Virus record (IMG/VR): IMGVR_UViG_3300046747_000371
Coordinates: 1-58,179 of that record
Origin: a virus
Direction: 5' to 3' (one strand)
Length of the DNA stretch: 58,179 nucleotides
The position numbers and the translations under genes were made by a program. Positions 40,019 to 48,605 of this stretch are shown here, one piece after another; the first letter of the stretch is position 1; the number at the start of each line of letters is the position of its first letter. Under the pieces are notes generated by a model. That model saw nothing but the letters and a program-made list of their open reading frames with translations. It was not told where the DNA came from and ran no database searches.

Positions 40019-41644
40019 ATGCCAGACCAGCCAAGCTACTCGCGTGACGAGCTCGACCAGCAGGCGCGCGACCTCTTGCGCACGCGCAGGCGCGGCGTAG
40101 ACGTCAAGGAAGGCTCGCCCTGGGACCTCGACGCGCGCGTGCTTGGCGCGCTGTCCTGGGGCGTGCAGGCGCAGAGCAAGGTCGCCTGGCGCCTGCTCGA
40201 CCGCGCCAAGTCGTTCGGGCAGTACCTGCGCCAGTACGCCTACGAGGCCGGCGTAGGCGCGGACCTGCCGGCAACGACGGTCGGCGCCACCAAGGCGACC
40301 GGGCGCGTCATCCTGCGCTCGACGACGGGCTCTCAGGTGCAGCCTGCTGGCACGGTGTTGCGGCACGCGGACGGCACCGAGTACACGCTCGACGCGAACG
40401 CGACGACCTCCGCCACCGCGACGCTGGTGCTACGCGCAGGCCATCGCAGCGGGCGGCGTCGGCTGTACCAGGGGCATGCGGGCGCAGGCTTTGTGACGGT
40501 CGCCCCGGGCATGGTCTTTCGCTTCGCGCGCACGGGCGAGCTGTGCGCGCTCGAGGACACAGAGCAGTCAGTCGCGCTGCAGCGCTACCTGTTCGACCTG
40601 TACATCGACCTCGACGACGACCCGCAGACGCTCGACCAGTTCAGCCAGGAGCTCGGCGCAGTCGGCGCGATCACCGCCAAGCTCGCAGGCGCGCGCGCGA
40701 ACAAAGAGTCCAAGGACGTGCTCACGATCGTGGGCCCGGTCGGCACCATCCTCGGCGAGGCCACCATCCTCTACACGCGCGGCGGCGCCGACGTCATGGC
40801 CCCCGCTGCGCAGCAGGCCGCCATCGACGAGCTCGACAGCGTGCGCGCAGGCACCGGCACCATCGAGGACATTCGCCAGATCGCGCTGAGCTACCCGCGC
40901 GCACGCATCCGCGAGTGCTACGTCATCCCGGCGACGCACGGCATCAGCACCTACACGCTCTTGCCCATCCTCGCCGAGGGGCAGTACCTCGGGCCTGCGC
41001 TGCGTGCGGATGTGATCGCCTACGTGGCGGCGCGCCTGTCGCCCGTCGACAAGCTGCACGCAGCGGGCGTGTACGAGGAGGTCGACACGGCAATCGCGAC
41101 GCTCAACGTCGCGGTCGCCGAGAACTACGAGCCGGACTGGACGCTCGCCAACCCGTCGCAGCCTGGGCTCACCGTCACCACGACCGGCAGCCAGTCGCTC
41201 GTGCTGAGCGCCGTCGATGACATCGCTGTCAACGACCGCGTCATCGTCTCGACGACCGGCATCGGCACCGGCAGCGGGCCCTACATCGTGCAGCGTCGCG
41301 TGACCTCGCTGGTCGGTCTGACCGTGGGGCTCGACCTGCCCCTGCCCTACCCGCCCGGCACCTCGGACACGCGCGTCACGCCAGGCGGGCCGCTCGCCGA
41401 CAGCCTCATCGAGGCCATCTACCAGGCGTACGAGGCGCGCGCGCCGAGCGTCGCCTCGACAGGCCCCGAGATACGCTTCCCGCCGCCGGCGGTGTCGGAC
41501 GACGAGGCCGGCATCTGCGCAGCGGTCTCGACCGTGCCGGGCGTGGTCGACGCAGAGTTTCTTGGCGGCGCCCCGGTCACGCTCACCCAGGCGGGCGGCG
41601 TGCTGCTGCCCGGCTGCACCATCCTGATGCGCACGGAGCGATAA
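40019..41644 (+). CDS. second baseplate J-like protein, 541 aa
   Basis: Independent gene of the same general fold: VKEGSPWDLDARVLGALSW, QPAGTVLRHADGTEYTLDA (the typical 'aGT.l...dG..y' strand), GTIEDIRQIALSYPRARIRECYV and VIAYVAARLSPVDKLH, which correspond to J-like landmarks. It stands where Mu encodes gp48. Two J-like proteins in tandem suggest a heterodimeric wedge, by inference. Confidence 0.65.
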   Translation: MPDQPSYSRDELDQQARDLLRTRRRGVDVKEGSPWDLDARVLGALSWGVQAQSKVAWRLLDRAKSFGQYLRQYAYEAGVGADLPATTVGATKATGRVILRSTTGSQVQPAGTVLRHADGTEYTLDANATTSATATLVLRAGHRSGRRRLYQGHAGAGFVTVAPGMVFRFARTGELCALEDTEQSVALQRYLFDLYIDLDDDPQTLDQFSQELGAVGAITAKLAGARANKESKDVLTIVGPVGTILGEATILYTRGGADVMAPAAQQAAIDELDSVRAGTGTIEDIRQIALSYPRARIRECYVIPATHGISTYTLLPILAEGQYLGPALRADVIAYVAARLSPVDKLHAAGVYEEVDTAIATLNVAVAENYEPDWTLANPSQPGLTVTTTGSQSLVLSAVDDIAVNDRVIVSTTGIGTGSGPYIVQRRVTSLVGLTVGLDLPLPYPPGTSDTRVTPGGPLADSLIEAIYQAYEARAPSVASTGPEIRFPPPAVSDDEAGICAAVSTVPGVVDAEFLGGAPVTLTQAGGVLLPGCTILMRTER

Positions 41645-41645
41645 C

Positions 41646-44003
41646 ATGCAGCTCGGAGTTCTCACACGCGCCGGCTATCGCGCGCTGCTCATCCGCCTAC
41701 AAGGCTCGGGCCTCGCCAACGAGCCTGGCACCAAGCGCTACACGGAGCTCGACGCCGTTGCGGACATCGCCGACAAGGTGACGCAGGCGCTCGAGAACGT
41801 GACCGCGGGCCTGTTTATGACCAGCGCAGTCGCGACGCTCGACCTCTACGAGCGCGTTCGCTACCTGGTGCAGGGCACAAGCGTCACGGACGCGACGCGG
41901 CAGGCGCGTCTCATCGCGTTTCACCAGGGCGCGAGCAAGCTCGTGCCTGCACGCCTGGCCAACGCGTTCGGGACGTACCTTGCGAACCTGACTGGGCAGA
42001 CGCTGGGCAGCGAGGCTGCGGCGCTCAGGGCGCACGCATCGTCGCCGCTCAGCGCGTTTCTGGTGGGGCGCAGGGAGACGGCAGCAAACACCGAGCTCAA
42101 GCGTCGTGACCTCTGGCCCATCCTCGAGCGGGGGCTACCTGCGCGCGCGACGCCTGGCCCCATCTCGACAGCAGACGCTGTCTGGGGCGCAGCGCTCGAC
42201 CCGGCGAGCATCGCGGTGGCGTCGGTCGTGAGCGTGCCGACGAACAAGGCGCGCATCGCTCCGATCGAGGTGCCGCCTGGCGGGTCGCTCACGCGCGAGC
42301 AGTGGATCGAGCTGCAGTCCATGCTCTGCTGGAAGTCGCACGGCTTCTCCGTCAACCAGGACAAGCAGGGCCGCACCATCTTCGTGAAGATCACGCTCGC
42401 CCCAGGCGCAAGCTTTACCGAGACCTCGCTCGACTATACCGACCGGCTCATCACCGTGGCCGGCTGCGTCTCAGAGTACTCCGTCGACGACCCTACGGTT
42501 CGCTCTCCTGCCGAGCACGTGTTCGCGACGACAGGCAAGACGAACTACGGGCAGAACCTCCGCAACTACAACGGCACAAACGGTCAGGGTAACGGCGCTG
42601 GCGTGCTCGGCATCGCGGTCGGTGCGATCGGCACGTCGCTCGAGATTGACAACATCACCAACACGATGGCGGTCCCGCTCACGCTCAACCTGGCGCTGAT
42701 GATCCAGGTCACGCCCACCTTCCTGCGAAACACGACGACAGACACGCAGCCCTGGCTCGACGCGGACACGGTGCTGCGCGCCGACCTGGCTGAGCTGTAC
42801 AAGGCGCAGGTCGTCTCGAGCCAGAACACGCCTGGCAACTTCGCGGGCGTCTCTGCAGGCGCGCTGCGGCGCGTCCTGTACACCGGGCCGCTCTACTACC
42901 AGCCCGACTATGGCGTGCCGGACACGGCCGTGCTCGACAGCTCTGAGGACTGGCGCAATCGTTGGGTGCTGGTGTCCAGCTGCTTCATCGCGTCCGGGGA
43001 CGCCGCGATTCCGAACGACGCATTCCCGGTGCCGAGCTGCGACGGCATGTACAACGCCGACGGCGCGCCGTGGCGCATCTGGTACACCGGGCCGGGCGCA
43101 GCGTCCCCGCCTGCCGCGCTCGGCGCCAACGAGCACCCTGTCGAGTTTCCGGGCGTGGGATTCCAGCAGACGATCTTCTTTTACGTCGACCCTGCCGGCG
43201 CGCTGTGCGTCCGAATGAAGCCCGTGGGAAGCACGCTGCGGCGCGCTGCCAGCTGCATCGCGCTCGTCATCGCGACCGAGCGCGACGTCAGTCCGGTCTC
43301 CGTGGCGAGCGTGCCAGTGCATGCGACGCAGGTGCAGACCGTCGACCTCGAGCAGCCCCAGCACTGCGGCTGCTTTGCGCAAGGCCAGCAGGGCGGCGCG
43401 CCGCGCTACCTGCTCAGCGACGCTGCGCCCAAGGCGGCGCCGACAGCGCCCCCGCTCGGGCTCATCACCGAGGGACACTCGCCCTCGCGCCCTGTCTCGT
43501 GGCGCGTGCACGAGCGCCTCGGCGCGCTCGACAATGGCACGTACGAGGTGCGCCAGAAGATCTACGGGCAGCGCAAGCGCGTCGTGTCGATCGTCGTGCC
43601 TGCCGGCGCCACCGTCCCTATCGACGACTTCAACAAGCTGGCAGAGACCGCGCCTGGGCTGAACGACCAGGTCGACTTCCGCGACCGATACCTCATCGTG
43701 CACGGTCGCGCGAGCTACTCTGACATCCGACTCGGCGCAGCCGTGCCGCTGCCGGACAACATCGCATTGGCGATCGGGTGGTCGATCTACACGGGGCCGT
43801 ACGAGCTGGCCGCGCACACAAAAGAGATCAACCCGACGCTCTCGATTCGCTTCGAGTTCGCGCGCGCAGGCGCAGGGCGCGGCCTGCACTCGCGGCTCGT
43901 CCTAATCAACACAGACGCGCTGCCGGTCTACGTGAACATGACTGTCGAGGTCAGCGGCAAGCTCGGACTGTGCGACTCGCGCCTGTACGGGTACGTCCCC
44001 TAA
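41646..44003 (+). CDS. large tail/baseplate structural protein, 785 aa
   Basis: N-terminal about 150 residues are helical (GSGLANEPGTKRYTELDAV) and may dock on the wedge in place of gp48. The remainder is beta-rich with many aromatic/Gly/Pro segments and repeated related units (e.g. ITLAPGASFTETSLDYTDR and VPAGATVPIDDFNKL, each followed by a DRLI/DRYLIV strand). This suggests two copies of one domain. Probably a tail fibre or baseplate-attached receptor binder. No enzymatic motif seen. Confidence 0.55.
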   Translation: MQLGVLTRAGYRALLIRLQGSGLANEPGTKRYTELDAVADIADKVTQALENVTAGLFMTSAVATLDLYERVRYLVQGTSVTDATRQARLIAFHQGASKLVPARLANAFGTYLANLTGQTLGSEAAALRAHASSPLSAFLVGRRETAANTELKRRDLWPILERGLPARATPGPISTADAVWGAALDPASIAVASVVSVPTNKARIAPIEVPPGGSLTREQWIELQSMLCWKSHGFSVNQDKQGRTIFVKITLAPGASFTETSLDYTDRLITVAGCVSEYSVDDPTVRSPAEHVFATTGKTNYGQNLRNYNGTNGQGNGAGVLGIAVGAIGTSLEIDNITNTMAVPLTLNLALMIQVTPTFLRNTTTDTQPWLDADTVLRADLAELYKAQVVSSQNTPGNFAGVSAGALRRVLYTGPLYYQPDYGVPDTAVLDSSEDWRNRWVLVSSCFIASGDAAIPNDAFPVPSCDGMYNADGAPWRIWYTGPGAASPPAALGANEHPVEFPGVGFQQTIFFYVDPAGALCVRMKPVGSTLRRAASCIALVIATERDVSPVSVASVPVHATQVQTVDLEQPQHCGCFAQGQQGGAPRYLLSDAAPKAAPTAPPLGLITEGHSPSRPVSWRVHERLGALDNGTYEVRQKIYGQRKRVVSIVVPAGATVPIDDFNKLAETAPGLNDQVDFRDRYLIVHGRASYSDIRLGAAVPLPDNIALAIGWSIYTGPYELAAHTKEINPTLSIRFEFARAGAGRGLHSRLVLINTDALPVYVNMTVEVSGKLGLCDSRLYGYVP

Positions 44004-44036
44004 AGTTTCCTCGCCGATCTGCCGATAACGTGAGCC

Positions 44037-44630
44037 ATGCGAAACATGCTCACGATGGTGTGCGTTCTCGCCGTGGCTGCATGTGCAGACGACCCGGCGA
44101 CGAACGACAACGGCAACAGAACAGACGCGCCGGACGCAAGCACGCTTGTCGTGCTCGACGCTGCAAGCGACGCGCAGCAGACGCTCGAGCCAGACGCAGG
44201 CGCGCCAGACGCAGGCGCGCACGCGAGCGACGCGGGCGTGAGCGCAGGCGACGCGAGTGCGGGCGACGCGAGCGCAGACAGCAGCGTCGTAGCGCCTGCG
44301 CCAGTCGTGCTGACGCAGGCGTCTTATCAGCGGCTGTGGGACAGCACGCTCGCGTCGACGTGCTGGGACTGCCACACGTACGACGACCACCAGCCGCCGG
44401 TCATCGACTTCAGCCCCGGCTTCGGCGTGGACGTGCTCCTTCGCGCCTCGCGCTGCAACGGCATGCCCTACGTGACACCTGGAGACCCGAGCCGGTCGCT
44501 GCTCTGGCGCGTCTTTCAGTCGGACGCGCCCTGCGGCGTGCACCCTGACACGCAGCGCTCGCCGCCGATGAAGCCGAGCAGGCTCGACCCGATCGCTGCG
44601 TGGATACGCGGCGAGCTCGAGACGCGCTAG
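44037..44630 (+). CDS. lipoprotein with c-type haem motif (CXXCH), 197 aa
   Basis: An N-terminal signal with lipobox LAVAAC (lipidated C16) directs it to a cell membrane. Residues about 28-85 are an Asp/Ala/Gly-rich linker (DAGAPDAGAHASDAG), as in Myxococcota lipoproteins. The folded C-terminal domain contains CWDCH (C109, C112, H113), a c-type haem attachment motif. Further on PYVTPGDPSRSLLWRVF, PPMKP (M178, a possible second ligand) and DPIAAWIRGEL match cytochrome-like domains. Its place among phage tail genes is unusual; it is likely cargo affecting the host or a virion-associated lipoprotein. Confidence 0.7.
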   Translation: MRNMLTMVCVLAVAACADDPATNDNGNRTDAPDASTLVVLDAASDAQQTLEPDAGAPDAGAHASDAGVSAGDASAGDASADSSVVAPAPVVLTQASYQRLWDSTLASTCWDCHTYDDHQPPVIDFSPGFGVDVLLRASRCNGMPYVTPGDPSRSLLWRVFQSDAPCGVHPDTQRSPPMKPSRLDPIAAWIRGELETR

Positions 44631-44730
44631 CCCGAGGGGGGTCACAAGAGCGATACCGCCCGCGCGCGGCGCCGGGGGCTTGTTACGGGTTCGCAGTCCT
44701 CTTGGGCATGCTCCCGCGCGAGGAGCCCCC
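44631..44730. other. 100-bp intergenic region with repeat element
   Basis: No gene. GC-rich self-complementary sequence (CGCGCGCGGCGCC) is followed by the second copy of the 21-base element at 44669-44689. Separates the lipoprotein gene from the next structural operon. Confidence 0.4.
44669..44689 (+). repeat. 21-bp intergenic repeat element, copy 2
   Basis: Begins GCGCCGGGGG and ends TTGTTACGGG. 18 of 21 positions are identical to 23234-23254, differing only in the three central bases. Confidence 0.4.
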
Positions 44731-45141
44731 ATGACGACGACTGCGCAGACGCGAGAGGCGTCGTACGGCCCAGACCAAGCGCCCTACGCAGCCGCCTGCC
44801 TGCGCGGCGCCATGCGCGGCGAGCCCTACCCCATCACCGTGACCACGGCGAGTAAGCCCTTCGTGGTGCCCGACGCCTGGAAGGGCGCGCTCGTGCGCAT
44901 CCAGGCCGAGACAGCCGACGTCTTCTACGTGATCAGCGCCGACGCGACGCTTGCCGTCTGCGACAAGGCGGCGCTCGCTGGCGAGGCGGGTAGTCCGGCT
45001 GTGCTCACCGCGCCCGTAGGCGGCTGCGGGCGCATCGTCAAAGACCAGTGGCAGGATATCCCGTTCCCGAAGAACGCGCAGACGTTCGCGCTGCAGGGCT
45101 CGGTCGCTGGCGTCGCGCGCTGCCACCTCGCGGAGAGCTGA
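44731..45141 (+). CDS. hypothetical structural protein, 136 aa
   Basis: ATG 44731 with GCGAGGAG upstream is preferred over the longer frame. Beta-rich: YPITVTTASKPFVVPDAWKG, LVRIQAETADVFYVISAD, FALQGSVAGVARCHLAES. It looks like a small beta-sandwich head-fibre or tail protein. Ends three bases before the large LamG-like fibre, so the two may act together. Confidence 0.5.
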   Translation: MTTTAQTREASYGPDQAPYAAACLRGAMRGEPYPITVTTASKPFVVPDAWKGALVRIQAETADVFYVISADATLAVCDKAALAGEAGSPAVLTAPVGGCGRIVKDQWQDIPFPKNAQTFALQGSVAGVARCHLAES

Positions 45142-45144
45142 GCC

Positions 45145-48081
45145 GTGAGCACTCGCCGCACGCGCGCGCGCTTCCGCCGCATCCCGGAGACGATGCGGCG
45201 CGCAGGACGCAGCGGCCCCGGCGGCAGTGGCGGCGGGCTCGGCGGTGGCGGCGCCCCGTCAGGCCCCGTGCAGATCGTCGGGCTGAACAACTTCTCCGCA
45301 GCCAACTCCATGATCACTGCCGTGGGCGGCGGCGAGGCTGGCGTCGCTACGGGCTTCGGCGCTGTCTTCCTCATGCAGCATCCGCCGTTGGTAGGCAGTC
45401 GCTTTGGCGGCGGGTGGAACGGCGGAGCCGGCTACACGCTCGATGTTGGCGGCACCTCTTACTTCGCGCAGATGGTCGACGGCGGCGGCACCGGACGATC
45501 AGTAAGTGTTCCGTTGGCGGCCTCCGACGTGGGGAGGCTGGTCCTCTATTGCTTCTATTACGACGGCACAAACATGGCCGTCGAGATGCATCGCGGCGAG
45601 GTGGTCAAGACCTTGGCTGTGACGGGATACGGGCCGTGGACAACGCGTCGTCTGTGCTTTGGCGGGGAGTCTGCAGCTGCCTGGTACAACGGCACGGTGC
45701 TCGGCATGTGCGCGTATCGCGGCACGCCCACGCTCGCGCAGCGGCAGGCGTTCTACGATGCGGTTCGCACGCTCGGCGACATCCCCACGACGTTCACGGG
45801 CGCGACCATCACGCGCCGTGCGAGCGTGCGCGCAGAGCTCGCAGGCACCACTGCGGTCAACGGACAGACCGGCCCCGCGCAGCTCTCAGACACTGTGACG
45901 CTCGCGCCCGTGGACGCGTACGTCAAGGTCGGCAGTCCCACGGTGCGCATCATCGACCCATCGGTCGACGGCCGCCGCACGCTCGGCGCACAGGGGTTTA
46001 GCTCGACTGCAGATCTGCGCGCTGCCGTGGGCGCGGGCATTCTTGGGTCCGCCGCTGGCCACTTCATCGTGGTGTCGATGCGGTTCGACGTCGCGCCCAC
46101 GGGTGCACAGGACATTGTCTCGTATTGCAACGCGAGTGGTCACGGTTGGCAGATGTATCAATCGGGCTCGCTGCTGCGCTTCTTCACGCACAGCTCAGTA
46201 GGTGGCGTTTCGAGCGCTGGATATACGGTCACTGCTCCAGACATCGGAATCCCGATTCTGCTGATCGGACAGAACACAGGAACTGGCGTCCATCTCTACG
46301 TGTGCCGAGCCAAGCAGAACGGTCCGCCGGTGCAGACGGGTGCGGACTCCGCGATTAGCGGCTACACGGCGCCAGCGGGTTCCGAGATGCGCATCGGCAG
46401 CATCAACGGCCTGACTCAGCCTTTTGTGCACGGGTCTGTTTTCGCCGTCAGCGGAGGCAGCGGCGTTTCTCTCGCGCTCGCCGAAGTAACCGACCTTTTC
46501 AACTATTGGGATGCGACGGGTCGCTTGCCCGCCACACCCAAGACGCAGCACCTGTGGGAGATCTCCACCGACGTTCTTGCAAGCGGCGTCGATGCAGTGC
46601 CAGCGACCGTGCTCGATCGCGTGGGCACCGACCACCTAACGCGTGTCGGCGTGGCAGTGCAGACAAACGCAAATGCGATTCGCGGCGTCGGTCCATACGG
46701 CGCGATTGACGTCTGGCAGACTGCACCAGGCGGCGGCGTGCAAGGCGCTGCGTCGGGCTACCATCTCGTGCTTGACGTCTGGTGGACAAGAGTCCCCGCC
46801 TCTGGCGTAGCCGAGGTGGTGGCACACTGCGCAAACAGCGCCGCGAGCAGTGGGTATGTGGTGCAGGTCAACAGCGGAGCGTTGCGCGTGGTAGCCGGCG
46901 GTGTCGTGGCCGGCAACTACACGATCACGAGCGCAGACCTCAACAGGCGCACGCGCGTCGCGCTGCGTTGCACCGGCGTCAATATCGAATTGCTGGTCAA
47001 CGGCGTGCAGATCACTTCGATCCCGCAGGGGTCGTTTGTTGCGAACACCAATATCTCGTTCGCGCTAGGCAGCTTCTACGGCGCCCAGCCCTTTACCAGC
47101 GGCGTCATCGAAGCCGCTGTTGGTGGTAACACAGTGCTCAGCGCTGGCGACCTGACCACATACTTTGCCGACATCACGCAGGCGCCCCCGACGATTCCCG
47201 GCGTCACGCTCAAGCGCTACGTTTTCGAGCAAGACATCGCAGCTGTCGCAGGCGCACTGCCCGTGCGGTCTGCGGAGCGCATCACTGGCAACGATGACAT
47301 GGTGCGCTCGGGATCCGGTCTGACACTCGCGCAACGCACCGAGCGCGTTTGGAGCTACGAGACGAGTCCAGTCCTGTACGGCGCCAATGCGCTCACGGAC
47401 ACGGACTACTACGGCTCAACTGACGGTGTGTCAGGCCACGTAGCAGGCGCCTGGTTCGGCGTGCCGTTCGTGGTCGAGTCGCAAGCAGTCGCCTCGCAGA
47501 CGCGCACGCTGATGGGCAAGGGCAGCGCCGGCACCGGCTGGGCGCTGAACTCCGCAGGCACAAACTCGACGCTCGGCTGCGTGCTCTACAACGGCGTAGG
47601 CGCGCCCATCGCGGGGCCGGTGATCGTCATCGCCGCAGCCGACGTCGGCAAGCAGCTCTTGCTGGTCGTGAGCTGGGACGGCGCCGGGAAGATTCACGCC
47701 TACGTCAAGCGCGCAGAGTCAGGCACCGGCGCGACGATGGTGGGCTTCACGCCTGCGCTTGTCGGCGATGCGTTCCGCCTCGGACGACACCCCTTCACAG
47801 CGGGCCAGTCTGCCTCGGGCATTCGCATCCTCGGCTGCATGGGCGGCGTCGGCGTGCCGAGCTTGGCTGAAGTGCAGGCCGCGCACGATGCGTTCCTCGC
47901 AGCAGACGACATCGTCGAGATACCGGGAAAGACCGACTACCTCGTCTCGCTCAAGCAGGACGTGCTCGCCAACGGCGGCGCGCTGCCCGCCACGCTGATC
48001 AACCGCAAGGGTGCCGGCAGCCTGACCAAGGCTGGCGCCCCTCTGCTCGCGCCGATCTACGCACGCGCCGCTGGCTGGTAA
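45145..48081 (+). CDS. tail fibre with repeated LamG/concanavalin-like domains, 978 aa
   Basis: The N-terminus is a basic segment plus Gly-rich linker (about residues 1-40). About four homologous beta-sandwich units follow. Each has a SVGR-like strand (AASDVGRLVLYCFYYDG, ADVGKQLLLVVSWDGAG), a GSFYG/GSING-type turn, and a closing segment such as VLASGVDAVPATVLDRVG or VLANGGALPATLINRKG. LamG-like repeats bind glycans, so it is the best candidate for host recognition. Several segments have relaxed codon bias, consistent with domain exchange. GTG 45145. Confidence 0.7.
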   Translation: MSTRRTRARFRRIPETMRRAGRSGPGGSGGGLGGGGAPSGPVQIVGLNNFSAANSMITAVGGGEAGVATGFGAVFLMQHPPLVGSRFGGGWNGGAGYTLDVGGTSYFAQMVDGGGTGRSVSVPLAASDVGRLVLYCFYYDGTNMAVEMHRGEVVKTLAVTGYGPWTTRRLCFGGESAAAWYNGTVLGMCAYRGTPTLAQRQAFYDAVRTLGDIPTTFTGATITRRASVRAELAGTTAVNGQTGPAQLSDTVTLAPVDAYVKVGSPTVRIIDPSVDGRRTLGAQGFSSTADLRAAVGAGILGSAAGHFIVVSMRFDVAPTGAQDIVSYCNASGHGWQMYQSGSLLRFFTHSSVGGVSSAGYTVTAPDIGIPILLIGQNTGTGVHLYVCRAKQNGPPVQTGADSAISGYTAPAGSEMRIGSINGLTQPFVHGSVFAVSGGSGVSLALAEVTDLFNYWDATGRLPATPKTQHLWEISTDVLASGVDAVPATVLDRVGTDHLTRVGVAVQTNANAIRGVGPYGAIDVWQTAPGGGVQGAASGYHLVLDVWWTRVPASGVAEVVAHCANSAASSGYVVQVNSGALRVVAGGVVAGNYTITSADLNRRTRVALRCTGVNIELLVNGVQITSIPQGSFVANTNISFALGSFYGAQPFTSGVIEAAVGGNTVLSAGDLTTYFADITQAPPTIPGVTLKRYVFEQDIAAVAGALPVRSAERITGNDDMVRSGSGLTLAQRTERVWSYETSPVLYGANALTDTDYYGSTDGVSGHVAGAWFGVPFVVESQAVASQTRTLMGKGSAGTGWALNSAGTNSTLGCVLYNGVGAPIAGPVIVIAAADVGKQLLLVVSWDGAGKIHAYVKRAESGTGATMVGFTPALVGDAFRLGRHPFTAGQSASGIRILGCMGGVGVPSLAEVQAAHDAFLAADDIVEIPGKTDYLVSLKQDVLANGGALPATLINRKGAGSLTKAGAPLLAPIYARAAGW

Positions 48082-48101
48082 ACGGAAAGGACCGCGCCCC
48101 C

Positions 48102-48605
48102 ATGGAACGAGAAGAGCTCACGCCAGAACACCGCGCCGCGGCTGACGAGTTCATCGCCACCTACGAATACTTCAACGCGGACGGCAGCGTGTACGAGGGC
48201 AGTAACCTCGTCGTCGGCGACCAGCTCGAGGTCGACCACGCCTGGCGCGGCGAGGTGCTCGGCGGCGAGGGCGGCCTCGTATGGTTCATCATCCCGGCCT
48301 GGGGCGCGCCCATCTTCCCGATCGACCTGGTCGCCTACGTGAGCGACCGCATCGGGCCCAACGGCGAGACGATGCCCATCCTCGATCCGCCTCCTGAGAT
48401 CAACCCCCAGTGCGGGCCATCGGTGGCGGCAGCGATGGCTCAGATGAAACCACGCCGCCCCTTCGCAGAGGTTCTGCGCGACGCACTGCGACGGCTGTCG
48501 CCGCTGCGCGAGTTTCGCGCGCTCGTCACGCTCGAGCGCCTCGGAGTGCTGGACTGTCAGAAGCCCAAGACGCGCAGGCACCCGCACCACGGAGGTCACA
48601 AGTGA
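48102..48605 (+). CDS. hypothetical protein, 167 aa
   Basis: ATG 48102 after GGAAAGGA. Acidic N-terminal half (SNLVVGDQLEVDHAWRGEVL, WFIIPAWGAPIFPIDLVAYV) and basic C-terminal half (RALVTLERLGVLD, RRHPHHGGHK). No family recognised. Coupled to the GH5-like gene. Confidence 0.5.
   Translation: MEREELTPEHRAAADEFIATYEYFNADGSVYEGSNLVVGDQLEVDHAWRGEVLGGEGGLVWFIIPAWGAPIFPIDLVAYVSDRIGPNGETMPILDPPPEINPQCGPSVAAAMAQMKPRRPFAEVLRDALRRLSPLREFRALVTLERLGVLDCQKPKTRRHPHHGGHK

Noticed and set aside
38495-40366. 623-codon antisense frame opposite the J-like gene
   Set aside because: Shadow frame with typical Arg/His/Ala composition; the sense gene is clearly conserved in kind.
42471-43889. 472-codon antisense frame opposite the large tail protein
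   Set aside because: Shadow frame; no recognisable domain and contrary to operon direction.
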